64,000 bases of DNA from NCBI RefSeq assembly GCF_030867145.1, contig NC_134440.1, forward strand, positions 3,906,001 to 3,970,000, read 5' to 3'. The stretch's first letter is position 1. The number at the start of each line of letters is the position of its first letter. Both the position numbers and the translations under genes were made by a program. This document shows positions 52,727 through 64,000 of this stretch, one piece after another. Origin of the DNA: Opisthocomus hoazin. Taxonomy: Eukaryota > Chordata > Aves > Opisthocomiformes > Opisthocomidae. The notes beneath the pieces were generated by a model. It searched no databases and was not told the origin of the DNA. It saw nothing but the letters and a program-made list of their open reading frames with translations.

Positions 52727-55700
52727 CTAAAAAAGAAAAAAAGCAAAAAGTCAGGTGTTAAAAAAATGTGTACAAGAGGTATTAGGGCAAGGTATTATTT
52801 TCTGGTGGATGAGAATAAAATTGTTAAATAGTCAAATTATTAATTAAAGAACAAATGCACTACTTTTGCACATCAGTGCTACTATTCCCAACAGTCCTCT
52901 TAGCCTACCACAGTATCTATCCTCTTTTCACTTTTCCTTCTATTCCTGTGCCATCCCTTCCTCTCTGTTATGGCAACACAAGCATTCATACAGCCACAAA
53001 GCCAACTGAACTGGGATAAATGTCCAAACTAGAACTTCCTTGTTTTCCCCAGGTTAGTTTTAACCGAGATCTTTCCCCTGATCTGGTTCACTGTATGGCT
53101 ACACAAACATTTATTCCTCCTCCCACACAAACCCTCCCCTGAAGCAGCAGAACTTGAGGCAGAAACAGGGCTGGATCACTTCTTAAATCAGCAGTGACAG
53201 TTTAGAGGAGCCACGAACTACAGCAGAAGGAACAGCGGATAGGTGCAAGGAGGAAGATGGTTCTGGCACTGATCCACACTTCTTTTTTTTTTCCTCCATT
53301 TCCCCCAACTGACCTCTTTTCATGAAAGATACCAGATCGATACACTATTTACCCCATTCAGCTTTAAGCAAAGAGTCCCTGTAGCTGACCAGTGCAAATA
53401 CTGCTGTCAACTCCTTCTAACCCTGCACACCGTAGTGATTTCTCGAAGATGGATAATTTAGCCAGACAAGAGACTGCTAATTTCTTCCATTTTAGGCAAC
53501 AAAGTAAAATTAGTCTTACTGCAACTACTTCTCAGTTCAGCTAACAAGACCCCAGATAGCCCACTTCACCGACAAGCCTTCATGCCTATCACATCATCTC
53601 TTTCCTCTTTGGGTTTCAGGAACCACATCCACGAGTCTCCAAAAATCATCCACTCTCATTGCTTATTCCTCCCTCTGACACAGGCCAGCAACCTAACTTC
53701 AACCTAACATCGACCTCACAGAAGTCAACCTCCTCCTTACTGCCAAGTTAAAAGCCTCTACACTTAGTAACATTCTGTGCCTTTGTCTGTGATTTTTCTC
53801 TCAACTGCAGCTCGGTACAGCTAGATCTCCAGGAATAGGTTTGCTTACATTGCTTTAGTTCAACAGTTTATTAGCTTATCAGTGGGCAGTAAAAAGAGAA
53901 GGACGATGAAGTACCCCCTTTGTTTTAACAGTCTGTAAAACTTCAGACTCGATATCAGTTCAATTTTTGTTTCAAGAACAAATTGTTCTAATTATACAAT
54001 TACATGCTGAATATGTATTAAAAAAAAAGGCATGGAAATGCCAATGAAGTTGCTATTTGCCACTAAACAACTGCACAGGAACTTGCATAAAGCCACAGAG
54101 AGCAATCATTTCAAATTAAAATCAGCAGAGTTGGAAGCATTTAGCTGCCACTTCCACTGCAAGTAATGAATCACTTCACAGAAACATATGACATAGTTCT
54201 GCCTCATCAACAGCCTCACAGCAGAGAACTGCGCTTTGAGGGAACTCTGAATACTAAGCTTACAGAAGATGTTGTTACGCAAGCTGGGTCATTTTTAGTG
54301 GCTACTCATCAAAAAGAAGGCTGAGCAAGCCACAGACAGCAAGACAAACCACAGCACATCTCTGGTAAAGCTGTATGATCCCTCTCAATGTTTTTTTTTT
54401 TCCTATTAAAGTTAATTCTTCATTCATTAAGAAGAGTTTATTGCAAGAAGTTGGTCATACAGAAGGATGGACAAGTGAGCTCAAAGTCCTCTCTTCGTTT
54501 CCTGTAATTATGACTGACCAGGAGCTAGTAAGTCTGAAGTACCTTTGAAGTAATTATGCAATTGTAAAGCACTCTTAACAGAAGCTCAAACACCTCAACA
54601 TATACTGGGATCTACAGCAGACTGCTGCTCATGGGGAAGAGGAATCCGGAGCACAGACAGAAAAAAAGAACAACAGTGACCATTTTCCTCTCAAGCTAGC
54701 CAGCCAGTGCAAGGGAGACAGCTGTCTGTTCCTTTTTTCCCCCCAGCAATTAGTTTCAGAGACAGAGTCTGGTATGATAGAGGAAGTCCCCTCGTTAAGC
54801 ATTTTTGCCAAAACAGCACCCTAAGAAACATGGCACCAACTTCTTGGCCACACAGAAGTGCTGAACCTAGGTGCTGATCTCTGACTTTAAAAATACACAT
54901 TTCCCAACCTCACCTCATGTCAGCTATCGAGATACATCAGGTACACTGCTCAAGACTCCCATATAACACCTTCCAAAGAAGAAACCAGAGCACAGACAGC
55001 CTCTTCTCTACTGGTGAAAAACCCAGGCCAATTACAGTAAGCAGCAATGGGACAGGTGGTAGTGTCTGCTCAGGTGTGTATGACAAAAACTGAGAGAGAA
55101 AGACCTCTCATCCTGAAGAATACAGACTTCTGACAAAGCAACATGTAGACATCAACCTTAATGTATTTATGCTACATACAGATTTCTAAATTATGCAGTC
55201 AATGTACAAATTGATGGAAGTTCCAGCAGGCATCCATCGCCCTATAGGAATGATTTGGAAGATAATCTACAGTAGGGAGAACTTGCTAAAACGTGATTTC
55301 AATGCAGTGTCACATCAGCAGTAAACAGAAAGACAGTGAGCATAGCACTGCCCCATTTTAACCGGGTATGAAATCCAGACACTACTTGCTTGCTTTCAAC
55401 AGCCCTGAGCTTTAAGACTGCTCTTTCACTCAAATACTTAAGAGATACACTACTTTGAATCATTTAATACAAAAATTTAAATTCTAAAAGTCACTTAAGG
55501 AAGAGCAGCACCCAATTACTGTTAATTCCTTTTAACCAATTCTGCTTTTTTTACCTACAGTTTATTTACCTGAAAATGCACTACACGAGTCCCAGAAGAA
55601 ATAACATGGTACTTAAATTCTTCTATCCAAGAACCAGAGAGAGATTATCTAGTCATTACAAACAGAGGTTTGAGGAAAACCTGCTGGTCTCCAACTACTT

Positions 55701-58700
55701 GTTATTTTCTCAGAAAGAACATCAAATTTCTTTGATGATAACATTGGTCTGAGAGAGCCAGACTTTGGTATACCTCCGACTTCATACTAAACAATATTTC
55801 AAGCAACAAATCAGAACATAAAATCAAAAGAGCATACACTGAACAAACTCTAAGTTGGTGACCTAATGAGTCCTCCTACTCAACTAAGGACAGGGTATCA
55901 TTAAGCAACTGGAGGATTAGATTCTAGCAAAGGTGGATTCCTTGCATCAAAGTAAACATTTTCATGATGGTTCTAAAAGAAAGAAAAGAGTTACTGATAA
56001 AGAATGTATCACAGAGAGACTGAGAAGGCAGTAAATAATCAAAAAGCTACATCAGTTATATAGTTCACCAGTACAGGATCAAGAAAACAAATGCGGAACA
56101 AATTTCAGCTCAGTTTATAGATACATAACTTCAAATTTATCCAAGAAACAGTCCATACTAGAGGGATGGCATGGGAGCTATCCTGAAACTGGTTTAAAAA
56201 CCATAGCAGGTAATCATTTAAACATGGTATTCTAACATAACACCACAAGCATGACAGTGAATGTAATTACCCAATGCACATCAAATGAGTATCTAGTTAG
56301 GCAGCCATATCACCCTTGTACTCAGAAGGTATGTGACCAGTACTGCATCTAGAATATATCCAAAACGCAGTTAAGAAGCTGAGATAAGAACAGCAGCAAC
56401 AACAACAAAACTGTTAGAAAGTACCCCCTTACGGCAAAACACTCTAGAAGCTTTGTCTATGACAAACACAGGGAGGAGGCTGATATCAATTTAAGTCCTT
56501 GCATGGGGAACTAGAGTTTGGAAACAATCACCAGTCTGGAGGACAAAGCTGTAAAACTAGCCAGTGGCTGGAATTCAAAGCTAGACAAACCCAGGCTAAT
56601 GTAAGACATAAATGTCACCAGAAGGCTACACTACGCTGCAAAAACTTAACACTAACAATGAGGCCTGATTGCTAAAGTTCTTTTTAGAAAATCAGCCAGA
56701 CACCAGTTATAGACATGCTTCTTAATTAGAAAAGTCAGTTAGGTACCACCCTCTCATTTACATCAAGTGGTCTGAACAGATGATTATAACGATTCCTTCT
56801 AATTTTATGCTCCCTAATTATTTAGAAAATTTTTAAGCAATTGAAACACTTATTCAATGTAATTTGGCTCATCAAGGAAGCACAACCCTGAATTCAGGTG
56901 CATAGAATACTGGAAGAAGAAAAAGAAGAAATACAAGAGTAGAAGGTAATAATGAAACTGTATTGGTCAGCATGCAAAACAGCAAACTCAGGAAAACAGT
57001 AGCCTAACCACCACCGCTGAGTTCTTTCTATAGATGGAAATTCTGCAAAGTTACCTCAATTTCTTTCAATACCCTTTCTTATAAGAACCTCCTTTCCAAT
57101 ACATAGCAAAAAAACCAAAGCCGTGTGTTCGAGAACCCAATAAGCGGGAGGCAGGAGCTGGTGCTAGGTGCACATCAATTTTAGATTTCGCATTCAGACT
57201 CCTTCCTGTTTTCCTTAATATGTTTTACTTTTTACAAGTCTTTTGTTGCACAAGTATACATCTTCACAGCATTTAAAATTTACAAAGTCCAGTCATCAGC
57301 ATCTACAAAACACAGCAAAGCATTATTTTTCACCATACTCCTGTTTTACAGTTGCAAACACAGAGTTAGGCAAGCTGGGCAAGACATCTTAGTCAAAAAA
57401 GCCAGACATGCAAAGCTTTTGATTATAACTTTTTATTGTAAACACTGGACTGTATTAATTCTGTGAGCAGGAATGGGGCAGCAGCTGCATGGGATTAGTG
57501 TGTTAAAGGATACAGCAATATATGAAGACAGTGCTTTCATTGTGCCAGTATAACCTCTGCAATTTGATGGTACTTATTCCAAGTAAGATTGAAGAGAAGT
57601 AAATCTGATATAGTGCTATACAAATTTAAATATAAGGTACCAGTTACAGACCACCTTTACTCAACTGTCCTAGAAGGATAGTTCCAACAGGTCTAGAAAA
57701 ATGGAAGCAAGTCTAACCAATCTAAAATATCTTTCCAGGATTTTGTTACCTTCCCTTATCCCATCCTTCACAAGTTCTACAGTGTATTTGCTAATAGTGC
57801 TAACATATAACTTATAAGGCAACAGTCTAATGCCGTATTTATTTTTGTATTACCTAAAAATTAGCACTTTCATTTGCTTGTAAAAAAATAAAACCCCACT
57901 GGGTTTACCAAACAATAATCTGAGTGAACATGGGGCTATACTATTTAGTCCATCACTGGAGGATTGCTTACGCTTGCTACTTAAACCATTGACTAAGGCC
58001 ACATTTCAGGTAACTACTTCAATACTTTGTAGAAGAATACAGTAGGCTACATAATTTATCATCAATCTGTAATTTTACTTTTTGCTCAGACAATGTTAAT
58101 AGAAAACCAAAAATTCCAATTCTGTGTGGTAATTTTGATGGTATTTTTAAAGTGTTTTCAAGTCTCCATTAAGCTAATTAATTTTTTAATATGCACTAAA
58201 GCCAACATTGCCCACTTATAATGCAGTAAAATCCTAGAAGAGAACTTCGCCCCAATCAGCATAGGGTATCTGTTTAGTTTAAATAAGGCCATAATTTGAA
58301 GCCACATATTTAGTCAATGAATCATAGTGAAGCTAAAAAGGGAAAGTTACCATTACAGCAAAATTGTTGAGGACGAACTTTGCAATATTCCAGTTCTTCA
58401 CATTTTCATGTACATTTCCAGTGCTGCATTCCTCAAACTGAAAGACTCAAGCTTCTCCTATTGTTCGCTAAGTAATTTTCAACACAAAAGTAGAAACATA
58501 TCACAGGAACTTGACATCTAACATTCCTGAATATCAGGATCACCAATGACCATCCGCAAAAGAGACCTCTCTGATCAAACTGAAAACATTTAGCAATTTC
58601 AAAAATATTCAGCTATTACTTATCCTTGATATCCAATGCAAGAAATTTCCAGCAAGATAATAGGCTATAGAGACACCCTAAAGTTTCCACAATTAACGGT

Positions 58701-61700
58701 GCATTACAGGTAAGACAAAGGCCTCAGACCCTGTCTTACATCATGTCATAAGGACATACAGTTGCTGTCAGCTAAGGGTAATTTAATTTTTTCCCAATAT
58801 TCCAGACATTTGTAGATTACCTGAAAATTGCTTAGCATTCTAGTAACACTTTAACATTTTTCTTGGTCATAAAAAAATCTGCTGGACTAAATAACTTTAG
58901 ATCCTTGGTTTTATTTAACTAAAAGCTCTTGTCTTTTTCTACTTAAAAATGAGTAGTTCTGAATGGAGCACTCACATTTACAACACATCCGTTACTACTC
59001 TTTGTAATCAACCCTGCCAGAGAAGTTACTGCCACAGACTGCCTAACAAAGGAGAAGCTGGACTGCAATGCAAGTAATGCAATGTAATACAGGAAAAAGT
59101 CAAAGAAATTACCTTTGTTACAGGCAGTTCCTTCTCCATTACCTTCTCTACTCCCTACAGCCATTGAGACCCTGATCCCAGCCTATGCCCTCAAACCACC
59201 CAAGACGCAGACCTCTACTTCCTCTTACTGACTCAGATGCACAATTTAACCTCCACACAAGGATCCCTTATCAGGCTAACAGTGACATGAAAGGTCTATA
59301 GCATGTTATTACCTTACAAAAAACATGATGTCAGAGTTACAGATGGATGCTTGAGTATGATTCAGAGGAAATGAAAATGTGGCCCTGTTGAGAAAACAAG
59401 GAATGAAGGCAAAAAAAACTGAGTGTCAGTGGCAAAGAGTGTAAGCCAAAGGAACTTTGGAGACTATTCTACCACCTTTTGTAGTTTTCTTCATTTTATC
59501 CTTAATAGCATTACAGCTGTCATCAAAAGAAGTAAAAATCTCACTGAACTAATGCTGTATTTACAATGGTAAGAAATTTTCTTAAAAAACTTTAGGTTGA
59601 ACTTTAGTGGGAAAAAAAATAAGGGGTAGGGGTCTTCAGCAGAACATACACATGACAAAAATACCTGTAAAACCAACTTCATTGTTAAATTTTGTTTGTC
59701 TTTAAAGGAAGAGGAAATTTTTGTAGAATTTGCATTGAGTTTCATTTGGTAATCAGATACAAACAGTACAATAAAGCCTAGATAAAAGCAACTCTACAAG
59801 CCACAATTAAGTCACTTGATACATCAAGAAAACATGATATACCAGAGACAAAACCTCTGAATTTTCATTTTCTGAAGTAAAGACACTCCTAGCCCTTTCA
59901 GAAGGCAGATCATCTATTAAAATAGCCATCTATTGAAAAAATAAATCCTTATCAGCATCTCAGGCTTTACTTCTCTTCGATATTAGAATAAGTAGGTCTT
60001 GTTTCTCAGAAGTGTGATTAATAAACACCTTCACTCTTCAAATTCAAAAAAAGGTACTGAAGCACAAACTTTTTGTTGAATCATAATTTTTCACTCTTTT
60101 CCATGACTATTGAGATAGCTAACAGATAGACTATTGCATTTTTTAGGAATTTTTCCTTCTTAAATGCCTAATATACACGAATCACAGTATTTGACCATCT
60201 AGCTAAGGAAAGGCCATATTTAGCCTAAGTAATATCAAACATATGCATATGAGTCAAACAGTTATTCATACACAGGATTATTCAAGAGGTCTAATGTTTG
60301 AATCATTATTTGTCAGAAAACTCGGTCTGTACAAAGCACTACTTTCTAGATGAACCTCATTTAAATTTTTCATCAGCTGCATTTACTCTTCCTAAATTAT
60401 TCAGCTCTATAAGAGTTTTAGGTTCCACAGAAAAACACAAACCTATGAATCTTTCCACTGATTAGACTATTTGCACAGACAACTGCCCTGTCACTGCAGA
60501 AACTACAACATTCAACTACTTAAAAAGCTTTTTGCTGAGACAAACGCTCAAGCACTGTGACAAAAAATACTAATACCAAACCCCAAACAACCCAAATTGC
60601 ATAGTTCTACAGAAACAGTTCCCCTGCATTACTGCAGTAACTCTTGAGGTTTATGCTAATAACTAAACACTAATGATTAAGAAAAAGGCCTTAGCTGCAT
60701 CATCCTGAAAAGCAGAGATAATGTTACTGGACTTCGAATGTAGAGCAGATAAAGAATCTCACTGCTAGTTCAAAGACAAAAATAATCAACTCTTTTCTAA
60801 AAAGAGCCCAAATGAATCTTCAAGCTAATATGCATATACGTATGCATTAGAAGTTCCCCATATTGCTTCCCCTACATTAAATGAGTTTCTTCCTGACAAA
60901 ATTCCAAGTTAAAGACAGCAAAGGCTTACTAAAACTTGATGGGTGTGACACCAATATACTAAACCGGAACGTAGGGTTACCTCATACTGTTACTTCAGGG
61001 CAAGTACTTCAGTCATGTATTCCAGCTAACAGACCTGAAATCAGGGAGCTTCTAATTACCCATGACAAATTCTTATTTGCAAACAGCTAGGCAGACAAAC
61101 CGATACCAATCCACCTCTAGGAGTAACGTGGGAGGATGCTGATGACACCTTTGAAAGGCTAATTGCATTCGCCAGAAGCCCGAGATCATCTTCAGGCCCT
61201 TGCAACACTGCCACCCATTTCCAGAAGACAGAATCAAAGAATACTGAACTCATTCGCATCCAAAGTACTTCTCACTTTTCACAAACAGGACTTGCAAATA
61301 AAGCTGGCTAAGAGCTTTGCCAAAATGCTGACAGAGTAATAGAAAATAAGGCTAAAAATTATATTGGGAAGTCATGTTGCATTAAGATCACACACACCAA
61401 TATCAACTGTACGGTCACAATAGTCATGAATCAGGATAGTACTCTGCTACTTTTAGTCTACCAACATGTAACAAAAAGATGTTTCTAGCTTGCACAAGTT
61501 CTACTTTTCAAAGATTGCAAAACCAAACTTACCAAAAGGACACAGCAGTACTAACATACTAACAGCTAGAGGCATATATCAACGAGGCAGTGATGGTCAC
61601 CGTGATAAAGCACGACCTCAACACAGCAGCAGTGCTGATACTGTCAAGAGTTGCCCAAAAATAAAGCAAAGAAACAAAAGAACCCAGGGAGTTTCAACAT

Positions 61701-62285
61701 TTTTTTCCTGAAAGATGCCGAGATACTTGTACAAAAGTCTACAGGCTGTTCATACCGAGAGTGAGAGCCATCATGTGAAGAAGTGGAACGCTACGCGGTT
61801 GTAAGATCAGTAACAGGAGATTGAAGTTAGCATCGTGCCCTGACCGACGGCAAGGTCCCCCCTGCCCACGGCCTGCGAGCCGGGCGGGCACGGCCCTTCC
61901 CTCAGGGTACGTCCAGCTCCTCAGGCACAGCGGCTGCAAAAGGAGCAAGCAGCAGGCAGACCTCTGCCGCCCCGACCGCTACAAGCCCACGCAGCCGCCC
62001 AGAACCCGCACACCGCAGCCTCACCCCGGCCCCCGGCAGCGCCCACCGCCCCGAGGGGAGACCCTCAGGAACGGCCCCCGGGCTCCTGAGGAGAGCGGCG
62101 GAGCCCCCCGGCTGCACCCAGACTCCCCCCCCGCTCGCCCGCCCGCCCGCCCGCCCCACAGCGCCCCAGGGCTCGGTGTGAGACCCGGTCACCCTGAGGC
62201 GCTGCCACCACAGTGCAGGAAAGGAAGGAGGAAAGGAGAGCGGGCACCCGTGGAGGGCGCAGGGCCGCGCTTCGCCGCCGCTTAC
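52727..62285 (-). other. MYO9B: MYO9B first intron (9.6 kb, in the 5' UTR)
   Basis: Bounded by a GTAAGC donor at 62285 and a T-rich acceptor at 52727. The content is AT-rich, with short homopolymers and no convincing coding exon on either strand. Alternative first exons could be hidden here but I cannot support any. Confidence 0.65.
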
Positions 62286-62365
62286 CTCAGCCGGTGGGTG
62301 AAGCGCTGGTGACCAGCACCCGCCGCCCGCCACAGGCCCCGCCGAGGCGCCGCTCACCACTTCCG
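62286..62365 (-). other. MYO9B: likely non-coding first exon of MYO9B
   Basis: On the minus strand, CACCCACCGGCTGAG is followed by a strong donor GTAAGC. It lies in the CpG island just downstream of an ETS-type site. The next acceptor in the same direction is that of the ATG-containing exon at 52726. The 5' end is a guess: the start site should lie near the ETS motif at about 62360. Confidence 0.55.
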
Positions 62366-63085
62366 GGTAGGGGGAGGCAGGGCGGCGCCCATTCAGCGCC
62401 GCGCGCGCACCGCGCATGCGCGCAGCTCCGCGGCGGGGCGGGAGGCGCGAAGCGCGAAGCGGCGCCCCGGGGTTGTGGCAGCTGCTTTTCGGCTCGGCCA
62501 GGCCTCCACGCCCGCGCCTCCGGCGCCCGGGTCGGCTCGGGAACGGGTGTTCGTTGGGAGCCAGGTGCTTTCTGAGGCAGGGCCCTGCGGCGAGAAGCGG
62601 GAGTGGGTGGATTCCTGTCAAAACCAAAGCAGCCCAGCGCCGTCCCCGGCTGGGAGCCGCGCCTCCCGGCGCTGTGAGGGCTCCTGCTGCGGAGGCGGTG
62701 GTGTTGCTGGTGCTCGCCGCCCTTCTGCAGCGGTTTGAGAGAGCCTCGGGGCAGCGCAGGGGATCCCTAGCGGAGCCTGCCTGAGGCTCGCCAGCTGCAG
62801 CCGCGGAGAGCGGCCACCTCCCGCCAAAGCCCCCTGGGGAAGAAGAGCCTTTTGAGGTCAGTCATGCTGTAGGCGTTGTCAGAGCCTCATTTCTTGCTTT
62901 ACCCTGGTGCTAAGGGGAGCGCAACAGGCCTCTGCGCGGGAGGGAGGCAGCCCCACCGGCGAGTGTCTGCCGCGAGTGGGTCGGCGGCGGCGGCTCGCCT
63001 CATCCCTCCGCGCCGCCAGGGGGCGCGCTGTCTCGTCCTCCGGCGAGCCGGGGCGGTGGTGCGCCTGCGCGGTGGTTCGAACGGG
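62287..63085. promoter_or_regulatory. bidirectional CpG-island promoter of MYO9B and HAUS8
   Basis: MYO9B (leftward) and HAUS8 (rightward) start about 0.75 kb apart in one CpG island that spans roughly 61.85-63.38 kb. Recognisable motifs are an ETS site CCGGAAGT on the minus strand (62359-62366), a perfect palindromic NRF1 core GCGCATGCGC (62412-62421) and an NRF1-like GCGCCTGCGC (63061-63070) just before the HAUS8 ATG. There is no TATA box. A short GCCC repeat lies at about 62135-62157, inside MYO9B intron 1. Confidence 0.7.
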
Positions 63086-64000
63086 ATGGCGGCTGAGGCG
63101 GCGGGCGGGTGAGAGGAGGGGGGGAGGTGTGTGGCGCCGCCGGTCTCTTCGCTCGTCGTTCACTGCCGTTGTCATCTCACTCTCTGTCTTTGCAGGATGT
63201 CCGCGCTGGCGAGAGACTCCGGTACTACGGTGGCGGACCAAAAAGTGACGAAGAATAAGCGGAAAGGTAGCCGTGGGGTGAGGGGGGAGCCCGCTCCGGC
63301 TGAGGCGCGGCGGGTCGCTGAGGCGGGAAGCGCGGCGGCGGGGCCCGGCTGAGCTCTCTTCGCTTCTTCTTTCAGGAGGAAGAATCGTGAGTTCTCGCTA
63401 CCTGCAGCACGATAACAAAGATGCCAAGAAGGTACTTGGACGCCTCGCTTCTGGGCTCAGGGGTCGCTCAGCAAGGGGTAAAAATGGTCTGAGGGGCGGC
63501 TCGGACGTGTGACAGCGAGACCTACGCAAAAAATTACTTTGCAGGGGTTATGAGGGAGTCGTGGTGTATTGCTAGATGCGGATTGGGATAGGACCTTGGG
63601 ACTGTGCTCAGGTGACTTGCAAAGCACCAAGCCGCCCTGGGATTGTAGTAGTTCGTTGTCAGCATTCAGGTCAGAGGTAAAACATATTGCTGATTGCCAA
63701 TGACTGCTTATGTCCAGTTTTATCTGTTTCTTGATTGTCAGGTTATTTCATCAAATTCCTTTTCAACGTCTACTGCTATACCATCTTCTGCAAGTAAACC
63801 AAGATCAGTTGTTCCTCAGAAAAGCAGAACTTCTGCTGGTAGGTTTTACCAGAATTTAAAAGCTATTCTTCTGCAAAGTTGTATTTCCAACCTTTGGAAC
63901 TCTTAACAACTCTGAAATGTTGTTAAGAGATGATATTTTGTATTACTTTGTATCACTGCCAGTTATTACCTGTATACAAAGGGAATTAAGAAACCTGATG
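63086..64000 (+). CDS. HAUS8: HAUS8, augmin complex subunit 8 (5' part, first four coding exons)
   Basis: Coding exons: 63086-63108, 63196-63266, 63376-63431 and 63742-63838, joined in phase; the gene runs off the right edge after a GTAGGT donor. The first ATG has G at -3 and +4. The predicted start is MAAEAAGGMSALARDSG, then a basic stretch KVTKNKRKGGRIVSSRYLQ that matches the human GGRVIESRYLQ block, then a Ser-rich basic segment (SKPRSVVPQKSRTSAG). HAUS8 (Hice1) is the augmin subunit whose disordered basic N-terminus binds microtubules, allowing gamma-tubulin-dependent branching nucleation in the spindle. A second in-frame ATG at 63197-63199 in exon 2 could also serve as start. Only about 82 residues are visible. 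Confidence 0.88.

Noticed and set aside
62100-62170. GCCC-rich tract as a functional minisatellite
   Set aside because: Only about five short units in GC-rich DNA; treated as simple repeat within the CpG island.
61821-62627. Open frames of 163 (plus) and 241 (minus) codons near the MYO9B leader
   Set aside because: Same CpG-island artefact: low-complexity composition, both strands open, and they cross the non-coding leader exon and promoter.
1-64000. Bacterial, phage, CRISPR or viral systems, tRNA or rRNA genes
   Set aside because: No direct-repeat arrays, integrases, intact retroviral frames or RNA-gene signatures were seen; the window is ordinary vertebrate genic DNA.

Overview
The window is vertebrate nuclear DNA, most likely from a bird. 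The evidence is spliced genes with GT-AG introns, CpG-island promoters, and two 5'-truncated CR1-type LINE tails ending in the ATTCTATGATTCTAT motif typical of birds and other sauropsids. The gene order HAUS8 - MYO9B - USE1 is that of human 19p13.11, which from memory corresponds to chicken microchromosome 28. There is no operon, phage, CRISPR array or bacterial system here.

Layout, left to right. 1-3.5 kb: the first exon (signal peptide only) and presumed intron 1 of an unidentified minus-strand gene that leaves the window on the left; it has a CpG island, a TATA box and an upstream ORF. 4.2-11.9 kb: intergenic, no gene supported. 12.85-16.57 kb (minus): complete USE1, an ER Qc-type SNARE, 8 coding exons, 259 residues. 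17.75-52.67 kb (minus), with a non-coding leader exon at 62.29 kb: complete MYO9B, a class IX unconventional myosin with a RhoGAP tail. I could join 40 coding exons without a break in phase, giving 2195 residues. 63.09 kb to the right edge (plus): the first four exons of HAUS8, an augmin subunit, head-to-head with MYO9B across a shared CpG-island promoter.

The genes are functionally unrelated: ER-Golgi membrane fusion (USE1), actin motility coupled to Rho inactivation (MYO9B) and spindle microtubule nucleation (HAUS8). They are linked by conserved synteny and shared or abutting regulatory DNA.

The observation most worth following is a 90-bp, phase-preserving, acidic exon in MYO9B that adds 30 residues to the actin-binding loop 2. 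As I recall it, human MYO9B has nothing at that point, and skipping the exon restores the mammalian-type junction exactly. All exon boundaries were derived by hand from reading frame, splice consensus and remembered homologues; no transcript evidence was available.
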